47,823 bases of DNA, taken from assembly GCA_944321645.1 (NCBI GenBank), contig CALUMB010000010.1, forward strand, positions 1 through 47,823. The letters are read 5' to 3'. Made by a program: the position numbers and the translations under genes. How positions within the stretch are numbered: position 1 is the stretch's first letter; the number at the start of each line of letters is the position of its first letter. The notes beneath the pieces were generated by a model. The model was not told where the DNA came from and did no database searches. It saw only the letters and a list, made by a program, of their open reading frames with translations. This stretch comes from an uncultured Prevotella sp. (GTDB taxonomy: Bacteria; Bacteroidota; Bacteroidia; Bacteroidales; Bacteroidaceae). Below are positions 34,756-43,890 of this stretch, piece by piece.

Positions 34756-35685
34756 TCACTGGCGGCATTGGCATTGCGCTTGGCCGCCTTCCGGCTTCAG
34801 AGGTTCCACGTGGAGCACGATGTGCGTGCGCGTTCCGAACGCCTCCCGCAGCCGTTTCTCTATGGCGGTGGCGTGGGCGTGCGACTCGCTCAGCGTCATT
34901 TCGCCCGGCATCCTCACGTGCATCTCTATGGCCACGGTGCTGCCTATGCGGCGCGTGCAGAGGTGGTGGATGTCGCTCGCGCCCCGTTCTTCGAGCACTA
35001 TGTCCTTGATGTGCCGCTCAATGTCGTCGGGCAGGCTCTTCTCGAGCAGCTCGTCTGACGACTGGCGGATTTGCTTCACGGCCTGCATGATGATGAGCAG
35101 GCTCACTATCACGGCCGCGATGGGGTCGAGCACGGCCCATTGGCTGCCTAAGGCGATTGCCCCGCCGATGCCGATGGCCGTGCCTACGGAGGAGAGGGCG
35201 TCGCTGCGGTGGTGCCATGCGTTGGCCACGACGGCCTGCGAGCCGAGCCGCCGGCCCACGCGGGCGGTGAAGCGGTATGCCCACTCCTTGAGCGCGATGC
35301 TCACGAGGGCGGCCACGAGGGCGATGGCGCCAGGCGTTTCGAGGTGGCCGCCGCCCGCCACCGTGGCGATGCGGGCCACGCCGTCGTAGCAGATGCCTGC
35401 GCCGACGACGAGCAGCACGATGCCTATCAGCGACGAGGCCATGGTCTCGTACTTGCCGTGGCCGTAGTCGTGGTCGGCGTCCTGCGGCTTCTCGCTGATG
35501 TGTACGAACAAGAGCACCACGGCGTCGGTGAGCAGGTCGGAGAGCGAATGCACCGCGTCGGCCACCATCGCGGCCGAACAGCCCACTATGCCGCTGATTA
35601 GTTTGAATGCGACGAGGGCCACGTTGATGGCGCTTCCGGCCAGCGTCACGTTGCGTATGCTCCTCTCGCGACTGTTAGTTGCCAT
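34756..35685 (-). CDS. Cation diffusion facilitator family transporter
   Basis: 309 residues. Six membrane segments with the CDF metal sites: MVADAVHSLSDLLTD (His/Asp of helix II), DHDYGHGKYE, and NAWHHRSDALSSVG of helix V; the cytoplasmic C-terminal domain ends MTLSESHAHATAIEKRL. Exports Zn2+, Fe2+, Mn2+ or Co2+ by proton antiport; HxxxD at site A suggests zinc or iron. The Met at 35685 is the start because the ATG at 35706 lies inside the -7 box. First gene of the operon. Confidence 0.93.
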   Translation of the reverse strand: MATNSRERSIRNVTLAGSAINVALVAFKLISGIVGCSAAMVADAVHSLSDLLTDAVVLLFVHISEKPQDADHDYGHGKYETMASSLIGIVLLVVGAGICYDGVARIATVAGGGHLETPGAIALVAALVSIALKEWAYRFTARVGRRLGSQAVVANAWHHRSDALSSVGTAIGIGGAIALGSQWAVLDPIAAVIVSLLIIMQAVKQIRQSSDELLEKSLPDDIERHIKDIVLEERGASDIHHLCTRRIGSTVAIEMHVRMPGEMTLSESHAHATAIEKRLREAFGTRTHIVLHVEPLKPEGGQAQCQCRQ

Positions 35686-35703
35686 TGTTTTGCAATTTGG
35701 CTG

Positions 35704-35738
35704 CAAAGTTACTACATTTAAATAAATAATAACCCAAA
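35704..35738 (-). promoter_or_regulatory. Promoter of the CDF operon
   Basis: -7 TAACTTTG (35704-35711) and TTTG (35735-35738), spacer 23. Leader about 12 nt; excludes the upstream ATG. Confidence 0.6.
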
Positions 35739-35855
35739 ATGCGATGAAATACGGATTTTATTTGCTTACTTTGCATATCGGGCGGCAAGCGGCCTGCGGC
35801 GCACTGCCTGCGCCTGCCTGCCCGCCCTCCTACGAACGCTAAAACAAGTGAGACT

Positions 35856-38075
35856 ATGGGAAAGAAAAAAGGCGGAAAACGCATGAACAAGAAGCAGATG
35901 GCGGAGGCCTTGCAGGGCCTCTTCGCCGCCTCGGCGGGCGAGACGCTGTCGCTGAAGTACATATTCAAGCAGCTCGGACTCGACACCCACCCGCTGAAGA
36001 TGCTCGCGGTGGACGTGCTCGAGGAGATGGCGTGGGACGACTACCTAACCCGCATGAGCGACAACTCGTACCGGCTCAACACCAAGACGCAGGTGCAGGA
36101 GGGCAAGTTCCGCCGCAAGGCGAACGGCAAGAACTTCTTCGTGCCTGACGACGGCTCCGAGCCGGTGTTCGTGGCGGAGCGCAACTCCATGTCGGCGCTC
36201 GACGGAGACCGCGTGCAGGCCGTGTTCATGGCGCGCCGCCCGAGGCACATCAAGGAGGCTTCCATCACCGCGATACTGCAGCGCGCACGCGACACTTTCG
36301 TCGGGAAGCTGCGCGTCGACAAGGACATGGCCGTGCTCGTGACGCCCGACAACATCTTCGTGCACGACATAATAATACCCAAGCGCAAGCTCAAGGGCGG
36401 CAAGACCGGCCAGAAGGCCGTGGTGAAAATCACCCAGTGGCCCGACGACGAGCACAAGAACATGGTGGGAGAGGTGGTCGACGTGCTCGGCGAGCAGGGC
36501 GACAACGACGTGGAGATGAACTCTATACTCGCCCAGTATGGCCTGCCGTACAAGTACCCAAAGGCCGTGGAGGACGCCGCCAACAAGATTTCGGACGCCA
36601 TCACCGACAAAGACCTGGAGGGCAGGGAGGACTTCCGGGGCGTGTTCACTTGCACGATAGACCCGCGCGACGCCAAGGACTTCGACGACGCGCTGTCCAT
36701 ACGCCGCCTCGGGGGCGGCCTGTGGGAGGTCGGCGTACACATAGCCGACGTGTCGCACTACGTCACCGAAGGCTCGATAATAGACAAGGAGGCGGTGAAG
36801 AGGGCCACGAGCGTCTACCTCGTCGACCGAACCATACCTATGCTCCCGGAGCGTTTGTGCAACTATATATGCTCGCTGCGCCCCGACGAGGACAAGCTCG
36901 CCTTCAGCGTGGTGTTCTCCCTCGACGACGAGGCCGAGGTGAAGGACTACCGCATCGTGCATACGGTGATAAGGAGCGTGCGCCGCTACGCCTACGAGGA
37001 GGTGCAGCAGCTGCTCGAGGACAACGGGGTGGTGGACGGGACGGGGCAGCCCGCGCCCGCGCCGGGGCCTGAAGGCTACAAGGGCGAGCACGCCGCCGAA
37101 CTGGTAAAGCTCGACGCCCTGGCCAAGAAGCTGCGCGAGGCGAGGTTCAAGGGCGGCTCGGTGAAGTTCGACCGCGAGGAGCTTCACTTCGACGTTGACG
37201 AGAAAGGGCATCCCACGCGCTGCTATTTCAAGAAGTCGAAGGACGCCAACAAGCTGATCGAGGAGTTCATGCTGCTGGCCAACCGCACCGTGGCCGAGAG
37301 CGTGGGCAGGGTGAAGAAGGGGCAGAAGGCCAAGACGCTGCCATACCGAGTGCACGACCAGCCAGACCCGACGAAGCTCGAAACGCTGCGCACGTTTGTG
37401 GTGAAGTTCGGCTACAAGCTCAAGACCGCAGGCACGCGCGGCGCAATATCGAAGAGCCTTAACGCCCTGATGGACGGCTGCCAGGGCAAGAGGGAGCAGA
37501 AACTCATCGAGACCGTGGCCCTAAGGGCGATGATGAAGGCCAAGTACACCATACACAACATTGGCCACTATGGGCTGGCCTTCGACTACTACACCCACTT
37601 CACGTCGCCCATACGCCGCTATCCCGACACGATGGTCCACCGCCTCCTGACGCGCTACCAGCAGGGAGGGCGCTCCGTTAACAAGGAACGCTGCGAGGAG
37701 CTGTGCGAGCACTGCAGCGACATGGAGCTTGTGGCGCAGAACGCCGAGCGCGACTCCATCAAGTACAAGATGGTGGAGTTCATGGCCGACAAGGTCGGCA
37801 GCGAGTACGACGCCCACATAAGCGGCATAACGTCTTACGGCATCTACTGCGAGATAGACGAGAACCACTGCGAGGGGATGGTGCTCATGCGCGACCTCGA
37901 CGACGACTACTACGACTTCGACGAGCGCAACTACTGCCTCGTTGGCCGCCGCCATCACCACCGCTACCAGCTCGGCGACCCGATAAGGATTAAGGTGGCC
38001 AAGGCCAACGTGGAGAAAAGGCAGCTGGACTTCGTGCTGGCGGAGGAAAATAAAGGTAAAAAGGTAAAGAAGTAA
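35856..38075 (+). CDS. rnr: Ribonuclease R
   Basis: 739 residues, 3'-5' exoribonuclease of the RNase II/R family that degrades structured RNA. Order: basic N-terminus with HTH-like domain, cold-shock domains (about 85-230), RNB catalytic domain with CTIDPRDAKDFDDALS (Asp cluster, about 266-281), YTHFTSPIRRYPDTMVHR, and a C-terminal S1 domain. The last eight residues (KGKKVKK tail) are encoded by a GGTAAAAAG phrase repeat that continues past the stop. A weak -7 (TTACTTTG, 35766-35773) lies upstream. Confidence 0.96.
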   Translation: MGKKKGGKRMNKKQMAEALQGLFAASAGETLSLKYIFKQLGLDTHPLKMLAVDVLEEMAWDDYLTRMSDNSYRLNTKTQVQEGKFRRKANGKNFFVPDDGSEPVFVAERNSMSALDGDRVQAVFMARRPRHIKEASITAILQRARDTFVGKLRVDKDMAVLVTPDNIFVHDIIIPKRKLKGGKTGQKAVVKITQWPDDEHKNMVGEVVDVLGEQGDNDVEMNSILAQYGLPYKYPKAVEDAANKISDAITDKDLEGREDFRGVFTCTIDPRDAKDFDDALSIRRLGGGLWEVGVHIADVSHYVTEGSIIDKEAVKRATSVYLVDRTIPMLPERLCNYICSLRPDEDKLAFSVVFSLDDEAEVKDYRIVHTVIRSVRRYAYEEVQQLLEDNGVVDGTGQPAPAPGPEGYKGEHAAELVKLDALAKKLREARFKGGSVKFDREELHFDVDEKGHPTRCYFKKSKDANKLIEEFMLLANRTVAESVGRVKKGQKAKTLPYRVHDQPDPTKLETLRTFVVKFGYKLKTAGTRGAISKSLNALMDGCQGKREQKLIETVALRAMMKAKYTIHNIGHYGLAFDYYTHFTSPIRRYPDTMVHRLLTRYQQGGRSVNKERCEELCEHCSDMELVAQNAERDSIKYKMVEFMADKVGSEYDAHISGITSYGIYCEIDENHCEGMVLMRDLDDDYYDFDERNYCLVGRRHHHRYQLGDPIRIKVAKANVEKRQLDFVLAEENKGKKVKK

Positions 38076-38240
38076 AAAGGTGAAAAAGGCCGCTTAAGGG
38101 TAAAAAGGTAAAAGGGTAAAAAGGTGAAAAGGGCTGCGCATTGTTTCTCCCAGAGACGTTGCGCAGCCTTTTTCGCTTCCTGCCACTTGTCATGGCGCAG
38201 CCTTTTTTTACCTTTTTGCTTCTTTACCTTTTTACCTTTA
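38051..38240. repeat. Phrase array and imperfect inverted repeat at the rnr stop
   Basis: The left arm 38051-38090 (25 nt of it coding) pairs with 38200-38240 with three differences; phrases are GGTAAAAAG and GTAAAGAAG. Inside are more phrases and a terminator hairpin. Confidence 0.85.
38127..38173 (+). terminator. Terminator of rnr
   Basis: Nine-bp stem GGCTGCGCA/TGCGCAGCC (38132-38140 and 38160-38168), extended by A-T pairs, then TTTTT. Confidence 0.8.
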
Positions 38241-38281
38241 GAAGTCCCTTTTTGCCTTTTTACTTCTTTACCCTTTTACCT

Positions 38282-39469
38282 TTAAAACGCTTCGTTGATG
38301 TTGAACATGAAGCCGCTCTGGCCTCCTTTGCCGAAGCCGTAGTCGAGGCGCACGTTTACGTTCTTCTTGAACTCCCAGCGGTAGCCCAGTCCGTAGTTCG
38401 GCAGCACGTGCGCCATGCGCACCTGGCTGAACTTGCTGAACACCGTGCCGGCGCCGACCCACACCACCACGCCGTTCCTGCGCCAGACGTGCTGGCGCAG
38501 TTCCACCTGCGCCTCCACCTTGTGCTTGTCGCGGTAGCGGCCCTCGTAGTAGCCGCGCATGGAGTAGGGGCCGCCCAGCTTGGCCATCATGGCCCACGAG
38601 GGGTTGCCGAAGTTGAGCGTCGAGCGCACGTCGGCGGCTATGGTGGCGCCGCGCCAGGCCGGAGCGTAGGCGTCGGCCCGCAGCTCGGTGGTGCTGAAGC
38701 AGTAGTCGTTGCCGAGGAAGCGCGGGCGGAACGACTGCTCTATGTTTACGTAGAAGCCCCGGTGTGGGTTGGTGGCCACGTCGCGCGTGTCGTACATCAG
38801 CGTAAGCCCGAGGCCGAAGTTGTGGGTGCGCGTGCCCATGCCCTCTATGAGTTCGGGCCGCTCGAAGTCGTAGCCGCGCACGAAGTCGTAGGCCGCCATG
38901 GGGCCGAAGTAGAGGTTTGGCGCCACGCGCCATAGGAAGCTGGCCTTGGCCTGCGCCTGGAAGCGGTTCATGTCAGACTCGTTGGCGTCGTCGTTGCCCA
39001 TGTCGTAGCCCAGGCCCCAGAACTTGGAGGGGAAGGAGTAGAAGTAGAGCGTGTAGTCGATGCGGTAGCGGTCGCGCGGCGCGATGTGCAGCCCCCGCAC
39101 GCCGAGCATGTAGAAGCCCACGGTGGACACGTCGCCGAAGAGCGACACGTTGCTCGGCATGAGCGTGGTGTCGCGGCGGTCGGTGCTGTAAAGCCCGGCG
39201 GCCACGAGGCCCAGTCCGAGCTGCGTGTTGGTGTTGTAGTGCGGCCCGCCGAGTATGCTGAAGTCGAACTTCTTGTCCCGCCGGCCCTTGTTGGCGTTGC
39301 GGAAGTAGTCGGCCACGCGCCTGCCGAGGCTGCGGCGCTGTGGCGCGGAGTCGGCCTTGACGGCCAGTGTGGTGTCTGCGGCTGTCCTTGTGGTGCCGGC
39401 CTTTGTGTCGGCACTGGCTGCGGTGGCTGTGAACAGTGCCGCCAGAGCCGCGGGCAAGAGCTTTTTCAT
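38282..39469 (-). CDS. BamA/TamA-family outer-membrane barrel protein
   Basis: 395 residues. Signal peptide 1 to about 20 (ends ASA). There are no recognisable POTRA domains; the mature part is mainly the 16-strand Omp85 barrel: FDFSILGGPHYNTNTQLGLGLVAAGLY, YMLGVRGLHIAPRDRYR, LMYDTRDVATNPHRGFYVNIEQSF, and MRGYYEGRYRDKH, which resembles the lid-loop (I/V)RGF motif. It ends ...FMFNINEAF with a terminal Phe for Bam insertion. Without POTRAs it is unlikely to be BamA itself; surface-antigen-like or lipid-related roles are open. Its TAA runs into GGTAAAAGGG phrases (38241-38284). Confidence 0.85.
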   Translation of the reverse strand: MKKLLPAALAALFTATAASADTKAGTTRTAADTTLAVKADSAPQRRSLGRRVADYFRNANKGRRDKKFDFSILGGPHYNTNTQLGLGLVAAGLYSTDRRDTTLMPSNVSLFGDVSTVGFYMLGVRGLHIAPRDRYRIDYTLYFYSFPSKFWGLGYDMGNDDANESDMNRFQAQAKASFLWRVAPNLYFGPMAAYDFVRGYDFERPELIEGMGTRTHNFGLGLTLMYDTRDVATNPHRGFYVNIEQSFRPRFLGNDYCFSTTELRADAYAPAWRGATIAADVRSTLNFGNPSWAMMAKLGGPYSMRGYYEGRYRDKHKVEAQVELRQHVWRRNGVVVWVGAGTVFSKFSQVRMAHVLPNYGLGYRWEFKKNVNVRLDYGFGKGGQSGFMFNINEAF

Positions 39470-39502
39470 TGGCTGTGGTGGAGGGGTTGATGCGAGGGCA
39501 GT

Positions 39503-39553
39503 GTCGTTGCGCAGCCCTTTTTTTACCTTTTTGCTTTTTTACCTTTTTACCTT
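39503..39553 (-). repeat. Phrase array after the PCMD gene, near-copy of 38195-38240
   Basis: On the plus strand, 39506-39553 reads almost base for base like 38195-38240 (GCGCAGCC, T-run, ACCTTTTTGCTT, TTTACC phrases). It starts 2 bp after the stop of the minus-strand PCMD gene. Confidence 0.8.
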
Positions 39554-39555
39554 TG

Positions 39556-40518
39556 TCAGTACACCAGCTCCACGTTGTCTATCCAGAGCGTGTTGCCCAC
39601 GGTGCCGATGTATGCCCCGCCGTGGCTCGACGAGAACTGCAGCACCATGTGCGTGGGCTGCTCCGAGGCGGCGGCCCAGCCCGTCTCGCGCACAGGCACG
39701 CTCTCGCCGCGGCTGTTGCGGGCGTAGTCGGTCTGCCGCAGGCCCATGGTGGCGGCGTTGTACTTGGGGTTGTGGCGTATGTCGCCGTAGAGTATCTCGT
39801 ATGTGGCGTCGTTCACCCAGCCGCCGGTCGAGCGTCCGTAGCGCACTATCATGGTGCCCACGCGCTTGGCCGTGATGTTGCCCTTGGCGTCTTCGGTGCG
39901 CTTTTGCAGCAGGAACACCGTGGTGGCGTAGTCCTGCCCGGCTACGGTCTGCTTGCGGCTGAAGCCGTTCTGCTTTATGCGGTTCTTCGTTCCCGGCACT
40001 TCCACGCGGTAGTCGTAGCGCAGGGCCTTGGGCCGCCCGGTGAACGGCACTCCGAAGTTGAGCCACTTCTGCGCCTCCTTGGTGCCGGTGATTGGCTCTT
40101 TCATGTCGCCGAGGAAGATGGAGCCGGCGGCCAGCACCTTGATGTTCATCAGCCCGAGCACCTTCACGCTCTCTATGTGTGTGGTCATCTTGGCGCAGTA
40201 GCCCGCGCCGCGCCGCTCGCGGTAGACGCTGTTGTTGGTCTTCACCACGCCCATCACCTTGGCCATCACGTTAGACGTTCCCCAGGGCGAGCCGCCCAGG
40301 TTGGTGTAGGGCGTGTTGCCGTCGATGGTGCGGTTGGGGCCTATCTCGTAGAGCGTCTTTGTGTTCCCGCCGATGATGCCCGACTCCTTGATGTGGCGCA
40401 CCACCCACCGGTCCATGTCGCCGTACTTGATGGGCACCACCTTACCGCCGCCTTCGGCGGCTGCCGTGGCAGCCATGGCCAGGGCGAGTAGCAGCGCGGT
40501 TGGCTTGTTGTGTGTCAT
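39556..40518 (-). CDS. Secreted PCMD-domain protein
   Basis: 320 residues. Signal peptide 1-21 (ATAAA). The rest matches the Bacteroidota PCMD domain (putative carbohydrate metabolism domain, PF13201): GGSPWGTSNVMAKVMGVVKTNNSVYRE, AAGSIFLGDM, LNFGVPFTGRPKALRYDYRVEVPG, and the closing FSSSHGGAYIGTVGNTLWIDNVELVY. Probably beta-rich, glycan-binding and exported or surface-bound; function is unproven. It lacks a lipobox. A -7 box lies 33 bp upstream. It precedes the BamA-like gene on the same strand (86 bp gap). Confidence 0.88.
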   Translation of the reverse strand: MTHNKPTALLLALAMAATAAAEGGGKVVPIKYGDMDRWVVRHIKESGIIGGNTKTLYEIGPNRTIDGNTPYTNLGGSPWGTSNVMAKVMGVVKTNNSVYRERRGAGYCAKMTTHIESVKVLGLMNIKVLAAGSIFLGDMKEPITGTKEAQKWLNFGVPFTGRPKALRYDYRVEVPGTKNRIKQNGFSRKQTVAGQDYATTVFLLQKRTEDAKGNITAKRVGTMIVRYGRSTGGWVNDATYEILYGDIRHNPKYNAATMGLRQTDYARNSRGESVPVRETGWAAASEQPTHMVLQFSSSHGGAYIGTVGNTLWIDNVELVY

Positions 40519-40550
40519 AAATGCTTTTGTTGTCGGTTGAATACAGGCTG

Positions 40551-40558
40551 CAAATTTA
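40551..40558 (-). promoter_or_regulatory. -7 box of the PCMD gene
   Basis: TAAATTTG on the minus strand, leader about 26 nt. Confidence 0.55.
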
Positions 40559-40835
40559 CAACTTTATTCCATACCCAGGCTTTCGTTTCGGTAGGTAATG
40601 GTGGCTTGCGCTTCCATATTTAACCTTATTTACACCTCGTGCCGAGGTTTTTAACCACTTGTGTGGGGCTGGCGGGGGCGGCTGTGCGCGAATGCCGGCA
40701 GGGTGGGGCGGGGCTGGCTTCGGGGTGGCGCAGCCCTGCCTGCGCTGCATATCCATGCAGCGTATGCACTGTTTATGCACTGCCGTGGGGTTGCCCCGGC
40801 GGTGTGCGTGTGCGGCTTGGGCGGGGTTGGTTTGC

Positions 40836-40944
40836 AAAACGGCCTGTTTCGCGCCCTGAAACGGGCCGTTTTGCAATGCGAAACGGGCCGTTTTGGAAGC
40901 CAAGACGACCCGTTTCGGTAACTGCTTGTCAGCCAGGCCGTTGC
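40836..40944. repeat. 22-bp palindromic tandem array E (4 units) with flank
   Basis: Units start at 40836, 40858, 40880 and 40902 (period 22). Units 2 and 3 are the closest to consensus in the window. The right flank (to 40944) on the minus strand matches the left flank of array B; TAAGGCGCACC follows (40945-40955). The rest of the gap 40519-41036 is GC-rich with no gene seen. Confidence 0.92.
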
Positions 40945-41036
40945 GTAAGGCGCACCGAACGGCCCCACGGCTGCGTGGGATGGCCGCAGCAAATGGCCGC
41001 GGCCGCATTTTTATTCATGCCCGCAGTAGGCCCCCG

Positions 41037-43805
41037 TCAGTGGGCTTCGAGCCAGTTTGCGCCCCAGCCGCAGTCGGCCACGAGCGGCACGCTCATGGGG
41101 AACGCGCCCTGCATCTCCTCTATGACGATGCGCTCCACGAGTTCCTTCTCTTCGGGCAGTACGCTGAAGTTGAGTTCGTCGTGTACCTGGAGTATCATCT
41201 TCGAGCGCACGCCCTCGGCCTCGAAGCGGCGGGCGATGCGCACCATGGCCACCTTTATTATGTCGGCCGCCGTGCCTTGTATCGGGGCGTTGATGGCGTT
41301 GCGCTCGGCGAAGCCGCGCACGGTGGCGTTGCGCGAGTTGATGTCGGGCAGGTAGCGGCGGCGGCGGAACAGCGTCTCGACGTAGCCCTGCGCCCTGGCC
41401 TGCTCCTTGGCCTTCTCCATGTAGTCGCGCACGCGGGGGAAGGTGTCGAAGTAGCCGTCGATTAGCTGCCGCGCCTCGTCGCGGCTTATGCCGAGCCGCT
41501 CGGCCAGCCCGAACACGGTTATGCCGTAGATTATGCCGAAGTTGGCCCGCTTGGCCTTTGTGCGCTGGTCGCGGCTCACCTCCTCGATAGGCACCTTGTA
41601 GATGCGTGCCGCCGTGGCGGCGTGTATGTCGTGGCCCTCGCGGAATGCCTCTATCATGTTCTCGTCGCCGCTCAGGTGGGCCATCACGCGCAGCTCAATC
41701 TGGCTGTAGTCGGCAGAGAAGAAGAGGCAGCCCGGCTCCGGCACGAAGGCGCGGCGTATCTCCTTGCCGTCCTCGCCGCGCACGGGTATGTTCTGCAGGT
41801 TGGGGTCGCTGGAGGATAGGCGGCCCGTGGCCGTGACGGCCTGGTTGAACGATGTGTGTATGTGGCCCGTGCGCGGGTTGACGAGCTTGGGCAGCGCGTC
41901 GACGTAGGTGCTCAGCAGCTTCTTCAGCCCACGGTGCTCGAGTATGTGGCCCACTATCTCGCTCTTGCCGCGCAGCGACTGCAGCACCTCCTCGCTCGTT
42001 ACGTACTGCCCGCTCTTGGTCTTTTTTGGCTTGTCCACTATCTTCATGCGGTCGAAGAGCACCTCGCCCACCTGCTTTGGCGACGAGATGTTGAACTCTG
42101 TGCCGGCCAGGGCGTAGACCGCCTGCTCCACCTCGCGCATCCGCCCGGTGAGTATGGCCGACGTCTCGGCGAGCGAGGCCGTGTCGAGCCTCACGCCGTT
42201 AAGCTCCATCGCGGCGAGCACGGGCATGAGCGGCATCTCCACTTCGCCGAAGAGCTGCCCGGCGCCTATGCGCCCCAGCTCAGGCTCCAGGAGGTTCTTG
42301 AGCCGCAGGGTCACGTCGGCGTCTTCGGCGGCATACTCGTACACCTGCTCCGGCGGCAGGTCGCGCATGGAGAGTTGCTTCTTGCCCTTGGGGCCGATAA
42401 GCTCGTCGATGTGTATGGTCTGGTAGTTCAGGTATGCCTCGGCCATGAAGTCCATGTTGTGGTGAAGCTCGGGCTGGATGATGTAGTGGGCCAGCATCGT
42501 GTCGAACATCGGCCCGGCCAGCCGCACGCCGTAGCCCGCCAGCACCTCGAGGTCGTACTTTAGGTTTTGCCCAATCTTCAGTATCGAGGGGTGTTCGTAC
42601 AGCGGTTTGAAAATGTTTACGGTCTTTAAGGCTTCTTCACGGTTGGCCGCCACCGGCACGTAGAACGCCTTGCCTTCCTCGGCGGCGAAGCTCAGCCCTA
42701 CGAGTTCGGCCTCGATGGCGTGCGTCGAGGTGGTCTCTGTGTCTAAACTCACGGCTTGTTGTGTCAACAAAAAGTCACGCAGGCTTAGTATATCATCCTC
42801 TGCCACAACGAGTTTGTAGTCGTGCGGAGTGGTGTTTATCGTGTCAAAATGGGCTGATTCGCGGCTTCCTTCATCCTCGCCCGTGTTTTCCGCAAAGAGA
42901 CTTTGCTGCAAATTGTCTTTCGTTTGCTTATTTTCGGTTTTTTTAAGGATGCGGTTCTTGAAGCTCTTGAACTCCAGTTCGTCGAACAGTTCGCCGAGGC
43001 GTGCCTCGTCAGGCGCCTCCACTTTAAGCCCGTCGAGGTCAAGCTCGATCGGCACGTCGGTCTTGATGGTGGCCAGGTACTTCGAGAACGCTATCTTGTC
43101 GGCGTTCTCCTCCACCTTCTTCTTCAGCGCGCCCTTCAGCCTGTCGGTAGAGGCGAGCAGGCTTTCCACCGTGCCGAACTCGGCTATTAGCTTGGCGGCG
43201 GTCTTCTCGCCCACGCCCGGGCAGCCCGGGATGTTGTCTGCCGAGTCGCCCATCAGGCCGAGCAGGTCTGTCACCTGCGCCGGCGAGGCAATGCCATACT
43301 TGGCCTTCACCTCGTCGGGGCCCATCACCTCGTAGCCCGCGTCGCCGTAGCGCGGGCGGTACATCCACACGTTCGGGCCCACGAGCTGGCCGTAGTCCTT
43401 GTCGGGAGTGAGCATGAAAGTCTGCACTCCGGCCTGCCCGGCCTTGGTGGCGAGCGTGCCTATCACGTCGTCGGCCTCGTAGCCGTCGGCCTCGAGTACA
43501 GGTATGCGGTAGGCCCGCAGTATGTCTTTTATCACCGGCACCGACCGCTTGATGTCTTCGGGGCAGGCTTCGCGCTGCGCCTTGTACTCCGGGAACGCCT
43601 CGTGGCGGAAGGTTGGGCCGGCGGGGTCGAACGCAACGCCCACGTGCGTGGGCTTCTCCTTGGTGAGCACCTCGTTGAGCGTGTTTACGAAACCCATTAT
43701 GGCCGAAGTGTTCAGGCCCTTGGAGTTGACGCGCGGGTTCTTGATGAAGGCGTAGTAGGCGCGGTATATGAGCGCGTATGCGTCCAAAAGAAACAGTTTA
43801 TCCAT
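41037..43805 (-). CDS. polA: DNA polymerase I
   Basis: 922 residues, full-length three-domain enzyme for Okazaki-fragment maturation and repair. The 5'-3' exonuclease spans residues 1 to about 290 (LFLLDAYALIYRAYYAF; YEADDVIGTLA; LMGDSADNIPGCPGVGEKTA). The 3'-5' exonuclease domain retains SLDTETTS and YAAEDADVTLRL, so proofreading looks intact. The polymerase domain has FFSADYSQIELRVMAHLSGD, KRANFGIIYGI and LQVHDELNF. An A/T-rich region upstream has a near -7 (TAATTTTA, 43826-43833). It is divergent from the polyprenyl synthase. Confidence 0.97.
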   Translation of the reverse strand: MDKLFLLDAYALIYRAYYAFIKNPRVNSKGLNTSAIMGFVNTLNEVLTKEKPTHVGVAFDPAGPTFRHEAFPEYKAQREACPEDIKRSVPVIKDILRAYRIPVLEADGYEADDVIGTLATKAGQAGVQTFMLTPDKDYGQLVGPNVWMYRPRYGDAGYEVMGPDEVKAKYGIASPAQVTDLLGLMGDSADNIPGCPGVGEKTAAKLIAEFGTVESLLASTDRLKGALKKKVEENADKIAFSKYLATIKTDVPIELDLDGLKVEAPDEARLGELFDELEFKSFKNRILKKTENKQTKDNLQQSLFAENTGEDEGSRESAHFDTINTTPHDYKLVVAEDDILSLRDFLLTQQAVSLDTETTSTHAIEAELVGLSFAAEEGKAFYVPVAANREEALKTVNIFKPLYEHPSILKIGQNLKYDLEVLAGYGVRLAGPMFDTMLAHYIIQPELHHNMDFMAEAYLNYQTIHIDELIGPKGKKQLSMRDLPPEQVYEYAAEDADVTLRLKNLLEPELGRIGAGQLFGEVEMPLMPVLAAMELNGVRLDTASLAETSAILTGRMREVEQAVYALAGTEFNISSPKQVGEVLFDRMKIVDKPKKTKSGQYVTSEEVLQSLRGKSEIVGHILEHRGLKKLLSTYVDALPKLVNPRTGHIHTSFNQAVTATGRLSSSDPNLQNIPVRGEDGKEIRRAFVPEPGCLFFSADYSQIELRVMAHLSGDENMIEAFREGHDIHAATAARIYKVPIEEVSRDQRTKAKRANFGIIYGITVFGLAERLGISRDEARQLIDGYFDTFPRVRDYMEKAKEQARAQGYVETLFRRRRYLPDINSRNATVRGFAERNAINAPIQGTAADIIKVAMVRIARRFEAEGVRSKMILQVHDELNFSVLPEEKELVERIVIEEMQGAFPMSVPLVADCGWGANWLEAH

Positions 43806-43866
43806 GTTTGTGGCTTTTTAAAGCGTAAAATTACTAAAATAATTCCGCATATCCCGATAAATTCAC

Positions 43867-43874
43867 TACTTTTG
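43867..43874 (+). promoter_or_regulatory. -7 box of the polyprenyl synthase gene
   Basis: TACTTTTG, 16 bp before the ATG. Confidence 0.55.
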
Positions 43875-43890
43875 TATCAAATTTCGGTTA

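Noticed and set aside
38282-39469. Annotation as BamA
   Set aside because: No POTRA domains and only 395 residues; only the barrel matches the family.
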